Below are positions 22,800 through 35,542 of a DNA stretch of 64,000 bases, piece after piece. Where the stretch lies: positions 6,634,001 through 6,698,000 of the forward strand of contig NC_053181.1 in NCBI RefSeq assembly GCF_905163445.1, given 5' to 3'. The translations under genes were made by a program, and so were the position numbers. Every line of letters starts with the position of its first letter. Position 1 is the first letter of the stretch. The DNA comes from Pararge aegeria. Taxonomy: Eukaryota > Arthropoda > Insecta > Lepidoptera > Nymphalidae. The notes beneath the pieces were generated by a model, which made no database searches, was not told the DNA's origin, and saw nothing but the letters and a program-made list of their open reading frames with translations.

Positions 22800-24160
22800 T
22801 GTAGCGTATAACCCTGGTGTGCGAGGCGTAGGCGCAGATCATCATCAAAATCTAAAACTGTTAGTCTGATGCGAAAAGTGGCGTTCGCCAAGAAATGAGC
22901 CAATAATGGCTTATTCTTGTTTCATCTTGATGATGAAATCCAATTTAAAAAGAAGCAATATTCAGAAACACTTTATATTAATTCATAAATCGTAGACCGT
23001 GAAATCAGGAAATGACACAAATAGAAAGGCCTTGCGATTTAAACATAAAAAATGCTTTAAGCTCTAAACTGTTCAAAGTTGATCATCATTTATGTATTGA
23101 ACATTAAAATATTAACGAGAACTGATAATATAATACAAATCGCGCACTGCATAAATGATGGGTGGTCAAACGTGTAGCCGAGAATCAGCGTCGTACCTAC
23201 CTATGCAACGCATTGCGCAAAGCAGCAAACGAAGGCCACAATACGGAAATTTACGCACAAATTGCTGCTAATTTTTAATACACGCGCTACATTCCTATAC
23301 CGAGATATAATTTTATATGAACATTGAACATAGAGCACACAGTATGATAAATGATAATCTACTTGCTAAATATCAGACCATGCTTTTTGAAGTGAGTTTC
23401 TTAATAATGACGACTAGCTAAGCGTCCCAACAAGAATCGCAGGCCCGTAGACAGACTAAACCCTCTTTATAAAGGATTCACAATAGCAGTGGGGTCTTCT
23501 CGATAATCACTTAATTCTCAATGATTACTTTATTAATACATGTCCAGATTAACGTTTTTAATCAGATAGAGGTAGTGATTTTTTTATCGTATATTATACT
23601 TAGGTACAAAGTGCAATAGCTACTCTGTTTATCAATTTTGTTTTATTTAATTAAAAAAAGGTTCTTGCTACTTCTTAACTTTTTAGATCAAATTTATGAT
23701 ACATTAAAGTAAAGAATGTGATACTTGTAAAAAGGCCGCAGAACCGTGCCTAGTCTTAAAGCTTATAAAAGCTGATACTTAATGATAAATACTTTATAGC
23801 CTCTCTAGTACTGTACGTGTAAGTTCTGGAAATAACGAATGGAAAGCTGAGTCTCGGGTCAGTAACAGCTACTAAAGGTACAAAAATTAATGTTGCTCTA
23901 CTAAGTTAAATATCTGGAATTTCAATACATTCAACGAGACAGTTTTAGAAACTTTTAAACTAATGCTAGACGTATTTCGTTGGCTATCATTTTTGCTTAA
24001 AGGTATATCCATCTAGACTCGAAAAAAGTATTCTATTCGCAAATACATCGGGTATTTGCGAGGCTGACCTATCAGATGACAATTTTCAGAAATTACAGTT
24101 GAGATGGTTTCAGTAAAATGCAGCTATGACCTACCTTATTTGCACCTATTATATATTATT
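22800..24160. other. No recognisable gene or repeat
   Basis: AT-rich, short frames only. Confidence 0.35.
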
Positions 24161-24163
24161 ATT

Positions 24164-24320
24164 GGGCGACCCTGCTTTCTGAGTCAAAAGCCGTGGGTTC
24201 GATTCCCACGACTGGAAAATGTTTGTGTGATGAACATGAAAGTTTTTCAGTGTCTGGGTTTATCTGTATATTATAAGTATTGAATGTATATTATTTATAA
24301 AAATATTCATCAGTCATCGC
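24164..24320 (+). repeat. SINE-1 copy, truncated at both ends
   Basis: It carries the B-box-like GGTTCGATTCCC, then GGAAAATGTTTGTGTGATGA and CAGTGTCTGGG; it ends at ATTCATCAGTCATC. Confidence 0.7.
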
Positions 24321-24871
24321 CATATTCAACGCCACTTTACTATATGTACACAAACACGTCAGTATTATATATATGTTCAAGCTCTTTGTTTTGTATACTA
24401 TTCCAGTAGCATCTAAGGAATGCTATTTCACCAACTTTATGATGCATATGAAATGTCTAGGTATCAATACTGGCAATAATAATGAATGACCTAGCATCCT
24501 CTAAATAATCATAAGGACGACTATATTTTTTATTTACATGAAAATCAGATGAAACGGGAGAGATTTAAGATGTTTTTTTTATAATTTAGTTTTTCACATT
24601 TTTTTACTTTAGGTGCTTATATTAACTTTTTTATTCATATATAATTTTTGTGCAGGAACAGCCATGCTACTGCGATTTGATAAATCGACTGGGCTGGCCT
24701 TCCTATACACTTTAGTCATTAAACTATATACAAAACTAGATTAACACATTAGTAAGGCAGTTTCCGTTAAGAAATTATTGCGTGTATTTATTGGCGCAGT
24801 GAGCATTGTCTTTGGGTTCGTTTGCCATTCGGGGTGCGATCATCAGAAAGGCAAATTTGGGATACTTATAA

Positions 24872-24960
24872 ATTCTGAATTTTCTCTGATTAAGTAGAAA
24901 GCTTCGGCCAAGGCTATTTACTACCCCGACCGACACAGACGTGTCACACTCATAAACTCC
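24872..24960 (+). repeat. SINE-D internal fragment
   Basis: AAATTCTGAATTTTCTCTG, AAGCTTCGGCCAAGGC and CCGACACAGACGTG. Confidence 0.55.
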
Positions 24961-25198
24961 GACCTTTTAAAATCGCTCGAAGCCGCAGCACTGTCAGCGC
25001 TCTTTTTACGTGACTCCTTCATATAATTCGCTTGGCATTACCAATTTTTCCCCATACATGACATTGGTGATTGCTGCGCCTAGAACTTAACCTATATCAT
25101 AAATTCTCATTGCTTAAAAAAAATTGGTAACGTAGGTACTACGTTAATAGGTTTAGTGGGTCGAAATATATAATATTTATTCGTCGGAACATAATATA

Positions 25199-25564
25199 TC
25201 TATATATAAAACAAAGTCGTGTTAGTTACACCATTTATAACGTGAGCACGGATAGACCTTTTTTCATTATTTTTGACTTGTTTGATTTCTATCAATCCGG
25301 AATAGGATAATAAGTATTAAAATAACATATTTATCAACAAAAAAATATATTAAAAATAAAAACAAAAGTCTAGCCGTTCATTAGTAACAAAACACAACGG
25401 ACAGCGCACGTCATGTTGTCTTTATACGTAGAACGGTTGATGTGACCTATACAGCTACATGAATCCGGAGTAAGATGAGTACTTATTGTACGTATTATAC
25501 CTTACAAATACATTGTGATGTAAAAAAAATATTAAGGCGATATGAAATACGCGGGGACAGCTGG
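25199..25564 (+). mobile_element. 366-bp non-autonomous Helitron, complete termini
   Basis: Starts TCTATATATAAAACAAAG after A (25198) and ends GCGGGGACAGCTGG before T (25565), which fits TC...CTRR between A and T. Confidence 0.65.
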
Positions 25565-25721
25565 TTTAACATAAAATCTTCACTGTTCATTATCGCACTT
25601 CACACTATTGCACTTTCATGCAACACAACTTCACTGCAAGACTAGGTAGATTGGGAGAAAACACGCAAACTAAAACACTTCAATTTGACAAGTGGTGACG
25701 GTTGTGAGCGTTGCGGTAGCG

Positions 25722-26225
25722 CTTATGAGGAGCTCTCAGGTTTTATCCCTTCTGAATTTTCGCTGGTCTGGTCTGGTAGGAGGCTTCGGCCGTGTCTAGT
25801 TAACCCTGCTTTCTGATTCCAAGGCCGTGGGTTCGATTCCCACTACTGGCAAATGTGAGTGTGATAAGCATGAATATTTTTTAAGTGGCTGGGTGTTTAT
25901 ATGTATATGTGTATATTCTAAGTATTTATCTATATTATTCATAAAAATATTCATCAGTCATCTTTAGTACCCATAACACAAGCTAAGCTTTCTCTCACGG
26001 GTACTAAGATGGCGATGTGTGTATTGTCATAGTATATTTATTTAAAAACGTGCCGTCAAGCGATTTAGGGTTCCGATAGGATGTCCTGAGAAACCATCCG
26101 CTTATGGGATATATGGAACTCCTAACAGGTTAACACGCTACCATCTTCGACTGCATCATAACCTACCCCCTGGTGAGATTGCAAACAAGGATTACAGCAT
26201 GTGACCTAAAAAAACTTAAGACTCA
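25722..26225 (+). repeat. SINE-D copy split by a SINE-1 insertion
   Basis: The left piece (to about 25802) ends AGGCTTCGGCCGTGTCTAG. The right piece (from about 26048) resumes ACGTGCCGTCAAGCGATTTA and runs to GAGATTGCAAACAAGG. Confidence 0.65.
25803..26044 (+). repeat. SINE-1 copy inside SINE-D
   Basis: ACCCTGCTTTCTGATTCC, GTGGGTTCGATTCCCAC, and the end GTGTGTATTGTCATAGTATA. The first part of the tRNA-like head is missing. Confidence 0.7.
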
Positions 26226-26745
26226 CAAAATTAACTCTGATATAAGACGAAAAGAGCATACATACTTCATTTCAACTCTGCCTCAGCGTTGTTACCGATT
26301 TGAAGCGTTTGAAGAACTCTGCACTGCATAACATAGTTAGTATATATATATGTTATATACGCTTTAATAGAGATAACAACCAAGATACAGATAGTAGAGT
26401 TATCAACGTGACCTTCACGAAATACGTACAAAAATAAATCATTGTTGCTATTAGATGATCACTAGAAAGTTAGCAAATAAACCTTTAAACTGTTTGTAGG
26501 CTAAGGACGTGAATACATCGCACTCTACGCAGTTACTATTGGCAAACGTGGATAAAGTAACACTACAGATGTGTGAAGGACGAATCGTACATTCGCATTT
26601 TTATGATAGAGTCGAATTGATTTTAATACCTTAGAAACTGACTGGTTCCATAACGATTTATTACCTCCTCTTGGGAGGTATAAAGTCCAATGAATTGACC
26701 ACGTGATATCCACATGACGTCAGAGTAAAGTAAACACACCTAAGT

Positions 26746-27090
26746 TTTTTTTTATTCCATTACAAGTTAGCCTTTGACTGCAATCCCAACTGCTGGAAAG
26801 AGATAATGCAGTCTAAAAAGGTAGAGGGCTAACTAACCTGTTAGGGAGAATTGCAATATTTAAACTATACCCCTAATCTGTTTCTACGCGATATCGTGCC
26901 GGGACGCTAAATCGCTTAGCGGCACGTCTTTGTCGGTAGAGTGGTAACTAGCTACGGCCGAAGCCACCCACCAGACTAGAAACAGAGAAAATTCAGAAAT
27001 TATAAATGCCCAAATTGCCGCTGCTGGGAATCCAACCCGGGACCTCTTACTTAAATTCATAGCGCTCACCGTTGCGCCAGGGAGGTCGTC
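26746..27090 (-). repeat. SINE-D, full-length copy
   Basis: A poly(A) end (poly-T on plus) at 26746, the TTACAAGTTAGCC end block, GGCACGTCTTTGTCGGTAGA, then AGAAATTATAAATGCCC and a tRNA-like head whose complement reads CCTCCCTGGCGCAACGGTGA. Confidence 0.75.
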
Positions 27091-27252
27091 AAAATATTAC
27101 TACCTTGCTATCTCTTTCTGAATCAAAAATAATATAATTATCTTGATTATAGGTGTGATTTAGTGACCGAGGTAGGAACGTAAGATGCAACGAACCCCGG
27201 ACCACTAGCTTAAAACCACAGCGCCCACCACCGCGCCAGGGAGGTCGACATA
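27091..27252 (-). repeat. Spacer plus second SINE-D head (composite unit)
   Basis: 27091-27200 matches, inverted, the sequence at 37940-38050. 27196-27252 is another SINE-D head with CGCCAGGGAGGTCG. Together with 26746-27090 this is a composite unit. Confidence 0.6.
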
Positions 27253-27737
27253 ACCCAAAAGTATTACAAACTGCAAAACTATAATTTACCTATACGTTTT
27301 ACTTAAGCGACTTGTAAAACGTTATCAAAGCGACGAGATCACTATTGCTTTGTTACTTACTCCATATTTCCGTCAAATCAGAACTGATTTTAATAATTGG
27401 GATTTTATTGCTCTTATTTGGAACAATACGGTCTCTATGTAGAGTTTCGGTTATATACCATAAACATCATCATCGCCATCACAACCACAGGTCGTCCACT
27501 GGAAATATTAGTTCTTTTTAGGAATTTCCACTCACTACGGTGTCAATAATGATGTAGGTACTAATCTACTTATTATGTTTTAAAATAACAGCGTTTACGT
27601 CATATCCCGGTATTTCGTGTAGTTACGAATTAAGTGATTTGGCAGTAAATATTTGCCTATTATTGTATTTTAGCTAGCATTTTGGAAAATTTCATCACAA
27701 ATAGTTGGCTAAAAAAACATAATTCTGTCATCATTAT

Positions 27738-27965
27738 TGACAACCCATTACACCGGTAATACAGTACTACAGTAGGGCAAGGGCCTCCGAGGATGAGAAG
27801 GGGACCGACCATACTGGCCCAGTCTGGTTTGGTAGTTTTTAAGAACAATATAAATAACTCTAATGCATACGGGTTTCCTTACGATGTTAAAGCAAGTGAT
27901 ACTGAATACCTTAATCAAATCAAATATTCTATTTCAAAGTAGGTACCTAACCGTAAACTTTCTGA
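27738..27965 (-). repeat. Degenerate SINE-B and CR1-like tail
   Basis: AACCCATTACACCGGTAAT and TTCCTTACGATGTT are SINE-B complements. ATATTCTATTTCAAAGTAGG is a CR1-like tail complement. Confidence 0.4.
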
Positions 27966-28698
27966 ATGACATACAAATCTTTCATTATTTCAATATTTTT
28001 TTTTATTATTACATGAATTGGTTCAACCATTTGTAAATTAAGTTTAAAAAAAAATAAAACAATTTTACGATGTTACAAAATAATACATGACCAAAGTTTA
28101 TAATTATTAAAATAAATTACCGAGTAAATTATACAAAAACATTTTTAGAAATACCAACTATGTAGGGACTTTTTTATTTAGAAATTTGTTTTAGAAATAC
28201 CAGCCATCCAAGCGTTCCAGTCACATATATAATCCTCTACGGTGTAGTATCCTTTTTTACATAGACCCTCCTTTACATATAATTTATACCTCTGGTAAAT
28301 TTTGAGTTTCTGGTGGAATTTTGTTATACAAACGTACGCCATTGCCCATAAATGACTCGCTAACTTTCTTTAGCCTTAGCCTCTGTGTTGACAATTTATT
28401 TTTATTACATGTGTTAACACTATTACGTTCATAATTCGGAGGATCATTCATATCTGTTAAGCTATCAACGCTTGTCTAAAATTGTATCCGTACTTACTAG
28501 GTATAAACTAAAAATGTGATTTTGCTTTAAAACCAGAAAAAAAGACAAAACGTATGGTCATATATTATCAATGCAGGTGTATTCTACTTAATGAGTTTGC
28601 TAACGATATTAAATTAACTATGAAACTACCGCAATTTAGAAAAACTTCCAACAACAGTTTTAAGTTTTTTTTCATTAGCTGGGGTCATTATTTATTTG

Positions 28699-28945
28699 AC
28701 TGCCGATTGGCGCAGTGGGCAGCGACACTGCTCTCTGAGTCCTAGGCCGTGGGCTCGATTCCCACAACTGGAAAATGTTTGTGTGATGAACATTAATGTT
28801 TTTCTGTGTCTGGGTGTTTGTATCATGTATATTATATTTTTATGCATATTATTCATTAAAATATTTATCAGCCATCTTAGTACCCATAATACAAGCTGCG
28901 CTTACTTTGGGGCTAGGTGGGGATGTGTTTATTTATATTTCACCT
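28699..28945 (+). repeat. SINE-1, near full-length
   Basis: The A-box-like TTGGCGCAGTGGGCAGCG and B-box-like GGGCTCGATTCCC are followed by the family body, ending GGGGCTAGGTGGGGATGTG. Confidence 0.75.
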
Positions 28946-29569
28946 TAGTATGTATGAAGAAATTTATATGTTTGACGGTTTATAAAAATTTCAAATTAAA
29001 ATCTGAGGCACGCATATTATATAGATAAAGACATCGGGCTTAGAAAACGTTTTCTAATATCGATTAACCTATGTTTAGGACCAAGCTTGAGAACTTGTCC
29101 TTAGCTCTATGGCATTTTACTAAGACAGTTTAGTTTTGTACGCATAAAGGACAATGATACCCAAGCTGATGCAGAAAGCGCATAATTGCAATTTTAACAA
29201 TTAATAAAAATAAACCTCTCGATACCTATTGGAAGATAAATTGCCTCGTTATAAAAAAAGAATAATAAGAAAGAATAAATGATCTCCTCGTTAAGAAATG
29301 ATCACTAAACGGTATCTCATGATAAAACCAGCGTGGAGGGTCTTAGCCATTGATTTAATATGTTACTATCATAACTATGATTTTTTTTCTTCTTTGAGAG
29401 AGGAGACTTGGCTTGGCTTGACTTTGGCTCAGTGCAACTCCAAGAAGTCAACCCCAAAGAACTGCAATTCGCAGTTGGCTTGCAGTTCAAATGCAAATTG
29501 TAGTCTATAAAAACTACAGATATTTCTTTGCAGTTTGGTAAGTATATTCGGAAAGTATCACGAGGTTCA

Positions 29570-29745
29570 ATTGTGGTCGAGGGTACAACACACTTGTCAC
29601 CACCTCTCCACTTCTCGAGCGTGGTACAATGCGACTGAGGGTACATAACAGAGAACAGGAAGCAGCGTTTTCTGTGCTGCGATCTACTGCGATCACCAAC
29701 CCTTTGCCCAGCTTTATGATATTTGCAACCTTCCCGTTGAGGCAT
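29570..29745 (-). repeat. Repeat E copy
   Basis: CTTGTCACCACCTCTCC, GGAAGCAGCGTTTTCTGTGC and CCTTTGCCCAGC blocks. The 142-aa minus-strand frame over this copy is incidental. Confidence 0.5.
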
Positions 29746-29778
29746 TTAGTACAGCAGTTGCATGTTTAAGGCAGGATA

Positions 29779-29945
29779 ATGGGTTTTCTTCTTCTTCTTT
29801 TTCTTCCTCTGGGCTTGTCTCCGTACTTGGTCGGACGGAACCTTCCGTTGTACGTAGTGCCACTGGTACAGCTCCCCGCTGGGTCACTCCAGCCAGCCGG
29901 GCTCATTCCAGAAGCTTAGCAGGCCGCCCAGGTCGCCAAGTGTAC
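29779..29945 (-). pseudogene. R1/LOA-type ORF2 3' end
   Basis: The minus strand ends SFWNEPGWLE plus a stop, followed by about 100 bp and a GAA-rich tail complement (TTCTTCTTCTT), as at 2138-2475. Confidence 0.6.
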
Positions 29946-30179
29946 AATGGGTTTTGTTTTGAGAGATTGCAGCTACGAAATTGACTTTTGTCCGTTTTCT
30001 ATAATCAATCAGTCTGTAATCTGTTGATAAGTTGCTTAGCAAAGTTGTTATTTGTTAGAAATTAATGTTAATTAATGTTAGTATAATAAATAGAATTTGT
30101 TGGAACAACGTTGCTAAGTAATAAATCTATTTTTGATTACGGATATATTCTATCTTGAAAATGAAAAGGACATGGACAT

Positions 30180-30290
30180 TATTCAGTCCCGAAGGATGAT
30201 AACTTACAACAGGTTTGCGACATACGTAAATATAGCTATCACTGCTGTCAAACATTTTTTGCAGACAATAAAAATTACGTTTTTACAGCA
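30180..30290. mobile_element. Degenerate foldback MITE
   Basis: TTACAACAGGTTTGCGAC, then CGTAAATATAG and CTGTCAAAC, match one arm of the element at 8090-8259. Confidence 0.4.
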
Positions 30291-30299
30291 TTGGTACAG

Positions 30300-32270
30300 C
30301 GTCTTAGCTTTAAAACTCTTATACTTATACCTTTTCGCAGCAGTGGGTTAACATGCTGAGGCTGATAAAAGGCATTAACTCCAAGAGAACTGCAATATTA
30401 TTAGCATTTGCAGTTCCAAGGAGGAATTCCTTCAAACTAAGTATTTGCACCATAATCCGCATTGCATAATAAACTAGGGAGATTTCAACAAAACAACTAA
30501 AGTTTTTTGCACAACAGTTCTACTTAATAAAATAAATAATACAAATAAGCTAAAAGATTAGCATCGATCTCTGTGAGGCATATTTAGGATTAGAGAGAGC
30601 CAGAACGAACAGTTTGGTTTATTATAAACTAACATTCAAATAACTTAATCATTTATACGACCCATAGAGACAAGATTGCACAATTATAAAAAATAATTAC
30701 TCATAATATATAAAAAAAAAAAAAACTAATATTAAATATGTTAAGTAGGTGCTAAGTATTGTTAGGTAGGTAATATATCTACGGCAAGAGCATTGATTCT
30801 CTATGACATTGACATCGTTACTATGCGCAAATACATTTGTGACGTCAGTTCTGATACCGTTTAATGCAAGAACTATCAAGGTTTACGTCACAGCGTGCAG
30901 TTACCAATGTCAATTCTTACTTTATTTATTTATGATACTACTTGATTATCATTGTTGACCAGAGTTAAGTCATCAACATCCTCATCAGCAGCCCAATAAT
31001 ATCCCACAGCTGGGCAAAGCCTTTCTCTGCCCACCATTTTGCAACAGAGCGGCTTGGCGAGCTTAGTAATTATTGTTGAACGTGTGGTTATTGTTAGTCA
31101 GGCACTTAATGTGCAGCGAGCATTTCTTTACTCTCCCGGGTACAGATACTGACAATTTATTGTCAATCATATCATATTACCTAATATTTTTTATTACACG
31201 ACCTGGGAGTCGAACATAGGACCTTTGATATGCTGGCTGAAACCACTAAAAACTTAGTGGTTAAACGCTCTGTCATTTTATGATAAAAAAGCTGACATTT
31301 AATTACTATATTCAAAATTGTATTTTTTTTAATTGAGCTTCTATAAAACATAATGTATTACAAAACTTTTATAATATTATAAAAAAGAAAAACAGTTTAA
31401 AATAATTTCACCCATTTTGCAATGCCTGGATCGGACTTTATGTTTATATGCCTATTTACTTAATAATGTGTACAGTAGTATGTGCTATACATGAAAGCAA
31501 CAAAAAAAAGAATTATGAAGCATAAATTATGTGAGCAGCTACACTGAGCCAACTCATCACAATCACGGTTACACATTACTTAATTTATAACTGATACAAA
31601 TGTAAAAAATTTAGAGATATGTGCGACAAACACTACAGATGATTTTTCTTTATTTCATTTTATCTTCGTTCTAGTATAACATGATACGTTGTTGACATGT
31701 TGGCGGAATACGCCATCTCACAATCTCACATCATATCACATCTCACCATAAAAAACCCAATTCTAAACTAAAATTTACAGGTCTAAGGATGCCCGCACAC
31801 ATGTCATTTACACGTGTCATTAATAAGAATATTCTGCATATTGTCAATAATATTGACTCTTTGCGGGAAGTCTTTATGTAGTGCTATCATTTTCCAGCTA
31901 CGACCTAACTATTTCTTATTAGAGCCATGTATGTGCATAAGCTGAAGTGTAAAACCAAATATTTTGATTGTAATACCTAGTAAGTGCCTACGCACATTCG
32001 TCTTATTGATGTTACACTGTTTACATTCGCTCAATTATGACTGCTTGACGTAAAAGCGATTTCGTATGACAGCCTATCGTTTCTTGGCTTTACATCATCG
32101 ATTGTAAACATGGCGAGCCTCCCGCGCCCTGACCTCTAACGCATCTGGTCACAGATTACATTGCATCACATTTGTCGCAATATTATTAGCAGCGATTAAG
32201 ACTGAGCGCGCATCAGTTTTTATTTTCTTCAGCTTACGTAAATTGGGTCACGATCGATTCTAAATGAACT
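30300..32270. other. No recognisable gene
   Basis: A repeat G-like shred occurs near 30550-30600 and a poly(A) run at 30711-30724. Around 31200-31260 there is a tRNA-like or SINE shred (GGGAGTCGAAC...TTAGTGGTTAAACGC). Otherwise featureless. Confidence 0.35.
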
Positions 32271-32280
32271 TCTAAATACT

Positions 32281-32341
32281 GTACTTCATTCTTCTTCTAT
32301 CTACCAAAATTACGTTAATTTTGGTAGATAGAATGAAGTAC
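32281..32341. repeat. Long palindrome with a 6-bp interruption
   Basis: GTACTTCATTC-TTCTTC-TATCTACCAAAATTA is mirrored by TAATTTTGGTAGATAGAATG and AAGTAC around the loop CGT. Confidence 0.85.
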
Positions 32342-32469
32342 AATATTTTGTGTTTTTGGAGGTACTTATTGGAAAGATAATGTACATACTTAAAAATGAT
32401 ATAATGAAAATAAATTGTATGCCGCTAATGCTATGGGCGCCAGAAACCGTGGCAGTCTAGTGGACAAAT

Positions 32470-32494
32470 ACACATACACACACGCACACACACA
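32470..32494 (+). repeat. (CA)n-like microsatellite
   Basis: CACA units with interruptions. Confidence 0.8.
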
Positions 32495-32773
32495 TTTTTT
32501 ATTTCAGTAATAAATGTTATGTGCGCTCGTATTTAGTGCAGTCGCTAACATAACAACAACAGCTTTTGCGAAGTAAATATTATTGTTGTTATCAACGAAT
32601 TAATCGGTCATCATGTTTTGTTGCTACTGGAAGCTTAAATGATGACGACAATGAAATACTTACACGGATTTTATTTAAGGAAATCGATAACATTAAGCTG
32701 ATATAAGTGCATCAGACTTTTCTAGATTGAACCTGGTAGGTATTTCAAGTAATAATAAATTCTATCAGTTTAT

Positions 32774-32863
32774 AAAAGGACGTACGCCAGACTGCGTAGG
32801 TCATAGATTGACTACATTTTTTTTAAAAGGGCGTACGCTAGACAGCATAGGTCATAGATTGCT
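32774..32863 (+). repeat. Two direct repeats of about 39 bp, period 51
   Basis: AAAAGGACGTACGCCAGACT-GCGTAGGTCATAGATTG recurs as AAAAGGGCGTACGCTAGACA-GCATAGGTCATAGATTG. Confidence 0.75.
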
Positions 32864-33079
32864 TTTTTTCTAACTCTCAGAAAAATAATACGTCGCTTAT
32901 TGTCTTTTTGAAATAATGCGAAAATTAAATTGGTGCTTTTATTATAGGGCTCTTTACTGGCACACAGCATTCTTTGATAGTTTTTGGCGAATCGGGAATA
33001 GAGTCAAGGATTCGTTAAAGTTAATCAAGAAGAACACCACTAAAACAAAGCCAGGTTAATTCATGAAATTTATTTAAGA

Positions 33080-33467
33080 CTAGCGTACCCATCGCTTCGC
33101 CGGGCTAGATTTTGCTTTATTTTATTGAAACAGTAAACTTACATCATTAAATTTTTAATTTAAGTCTCATAATATATTAAATCATTTATATCTCTCCGTA
33201 TTCATTTCCTTCTATCTCCATCTTCATCTCCCTCTTCTCGTGCGGGTGAAGATTATTATCTACACCCAACAATAGAATATCATGATAGTAAATAAAAGCA
33301 GTTTGACAGTTCAAAAATAGGAGTGCTCCGATCGTCACCCAACTTTACAGGATTACTCGCCAGGTCAATCCGGAGATTCCCTGAAAGTTTCATTGAAATC
33401 GGTCCAGCCGTTTCGGAGCCTATGCGGAACATACCCACACACTTTCTCTTTTATATATATAAAAAGA
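33080..33467 (-). mobile_element. 388-bp non-autonomous Helitron, complete termini
   Basis: The minus strand starts TCTTTTTATATATATAAAAG after A and ends GGGTACGCTAG before T. Inside is CGAAACGGCTGGACCGATTT, common in this class of lepidopteran elements. Confidence 0.7.
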
Positions 33468-34009
33468 TTATCAATGATTCCAAATTGTGGACATTGGACA
33501 GTATTCTTTCAGTCACCTAAAGTGCTATTTTTTTGCAATTTTAATACTTTTTAAAAGACAATGGAGCCAATTATAAATTCCCAAGCTTCCAGTGAAAGGC
33601 TTAAGCCCCCAGGGGATGCACTTGCTAACAAAGCCTCTTTATAGAATACCTAACAGCTTGCAGAACAGCAGAACCTACTAGCTTTGACCAGCGATTTCGT
33701 CAACTAAAAGTTACATAGTCCAGTCTTCCTCATTAAATGAAAAAAACTTGTGGAAATCGATGAAAATATATTAAATGTTAAACCAAGATCATAAATTTAA
33801 GTTATTGGAAAAGGTAGAAGAAATCACGCGTGAAATCGGTGGCTGCCGAATGCCAATCAGATCAGGATCTTGCGTGCACTGTCCGAGAAATCTTAAATTG
33901 GCTACATTTGTGAGATACACGGAATTATCCATTGCGCTATTATCTATCTATATCTCTCTATTTATATTATCTAGGCGCTGAAATCGTTTTTTGTTTTATT
34001 TAAAGGGCC

Positions 34010-34310
34010 GGACGTCTGCCCTACGACGAGCCCGTTCGTCGCGTTCAATGGCGCATTGGTGAGCCCTTAGGCCTTATACGTAGGAGGTTCCTGCCCTAAG
34101 GTCTTATACGTCTCAAGGTGCTGGAATGGCAGCCCCGAACTGATAAGCGCAGCGTTGGTCGATCCCCAACGAGGTGGACAGACACTAAGCGCGTCGCAGG
34201 TAGCCACTGGATCCAGATGCACAGAACCGTGGAATTTGGAACTCCCTACAAGAGACCTATATCCAGCAGTGGACGTCTATCGGTTGATATGATGATGATG
34301 ATGATGAATA
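34010..34310 (+). pseudogene. RTE-type ORF2 C-terminus and (GAT)n tail
   Basis: Translation shows VLEWQPRTDKRSVGRSPTRW, and then WIQM and VEFGTPYKRP where intact copies read WIQAAQD and IWNSLQK, so the end is frameshifted. The tail is GATATGATGATGATGATGATG. Upstream, CCTTATACGT occurs twice about 35 bp apart. Confidence 0.7.
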
Positions 34311-34319
34311 TTATGGTAT

Positions 34320-35540
34320 TTTTATTTTAGCGTTTTACAAATAACAAATGGTTTTCCTTCCGGAATGTGTCAAGTTCAACGTGTAGTTATTGACGGTGGT
34401 AAAGACAGCTCATTAATTCATGACGTGGATTAAGTAAGTGGTTATTAAAAAAAACATATATTTATGACTTATTTATTACTATGGTTTATAAGTAACGTCA
34501 TAGTCAAGTTATTCAAACCACGGAAATATCTACGTCATTACTCATAATATGTTGTTATTAACGTAAGACATAAGAAGTTAAAAACTTTTAATTGTAATAG
34601 GTAATTCAAATTATTTCTTTATACGTACTTACTCGTACTATATCATGTACGTATAATAAATGCAATTAATATCTAGGAAACGCTTCTAATGATTTAGAAG
34701 ATTTTTCTTTCAAAGTGTACCTAGGTAGCTAGGTATTCAAATAGGAGCTTAGTTAGAGTTAGTAGGTGTACTCCTTATTTCTGCCAGAAAACATTCAATC
34801 AATTTTAACTATAAGAACGAGTACTTCCCTTCCCACTGCTGTGAGCGGTCATAATCAAAATAACGAATGTAGATGCACCAACGAACAATAAAACAAAATC
34901 ATATGGAGGGGATGCGCTCTCCTGGATAAAATGTGGCCGATGCTTACATTGTCCACGTGTTACTATGGTTTAAGGATGGGATGTAAATATACACATTTAG
35001 ATTGGTAAAATAGTTAAACGTAATCTGTTTCCTGAACAGTCATAGCCCATTTCTTTGTATGTGAAATGTGAGACAAATTTTCAGTACACTTCAATACGAA
35101 AAAAACTTTTTGTTGGTAAATTGCCAATGTTATGATGCTACGTCATTCCATTCCATTTAATATCGCGAAGTGAGTAGTGCCCTACGTTGTAGCCATATTA
35201 TTTACAGAGATGCACCCACTGGGTCCGACTTTCAGGAGTTTCAAATAGTTTGCTTTAGGTTCTTATTATAAAATGCATCTTATCTGCCACATTGGTCTAG
35301 TGATCAACATGTGAGTACATCGGCATCGCCATGTAGGGATCATGACTGATGTCGGTCCAAAAATCGTTGGGTATTGAATTTTCTATTAATGCTTCGGAGA
35401 GCATGTGATTGGTGATTCCCGTTCCAATTATCTACTCAAATTAATAAGTACACGAATAGTGACATAGGTAGGTACTGTTTTCCTGTAAAATTTAGAGTTC
35501 ATTAACTAAGTATTGCAAAAGTAAAATGACCTACTTTTTA
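34320..35540. other. No recognisable gene
   Basis: AT-rich; short frames only. Confidence 0.35.
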
Positions 35541-35542
35541 AC

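Noticed and set aside
28696..29028. 110-residue plus-strand open frame
   Set aside because: It lies across a SINE-1 copy; the frame is a by-product of the repeat.
29317..29745. 142-residue minus-strand open frame
   Set aside because: It starts inside a repeat E copy, is basic and low-complexity, and resembles no protein family; it looks like a chance frame through a GC-richer repeat.
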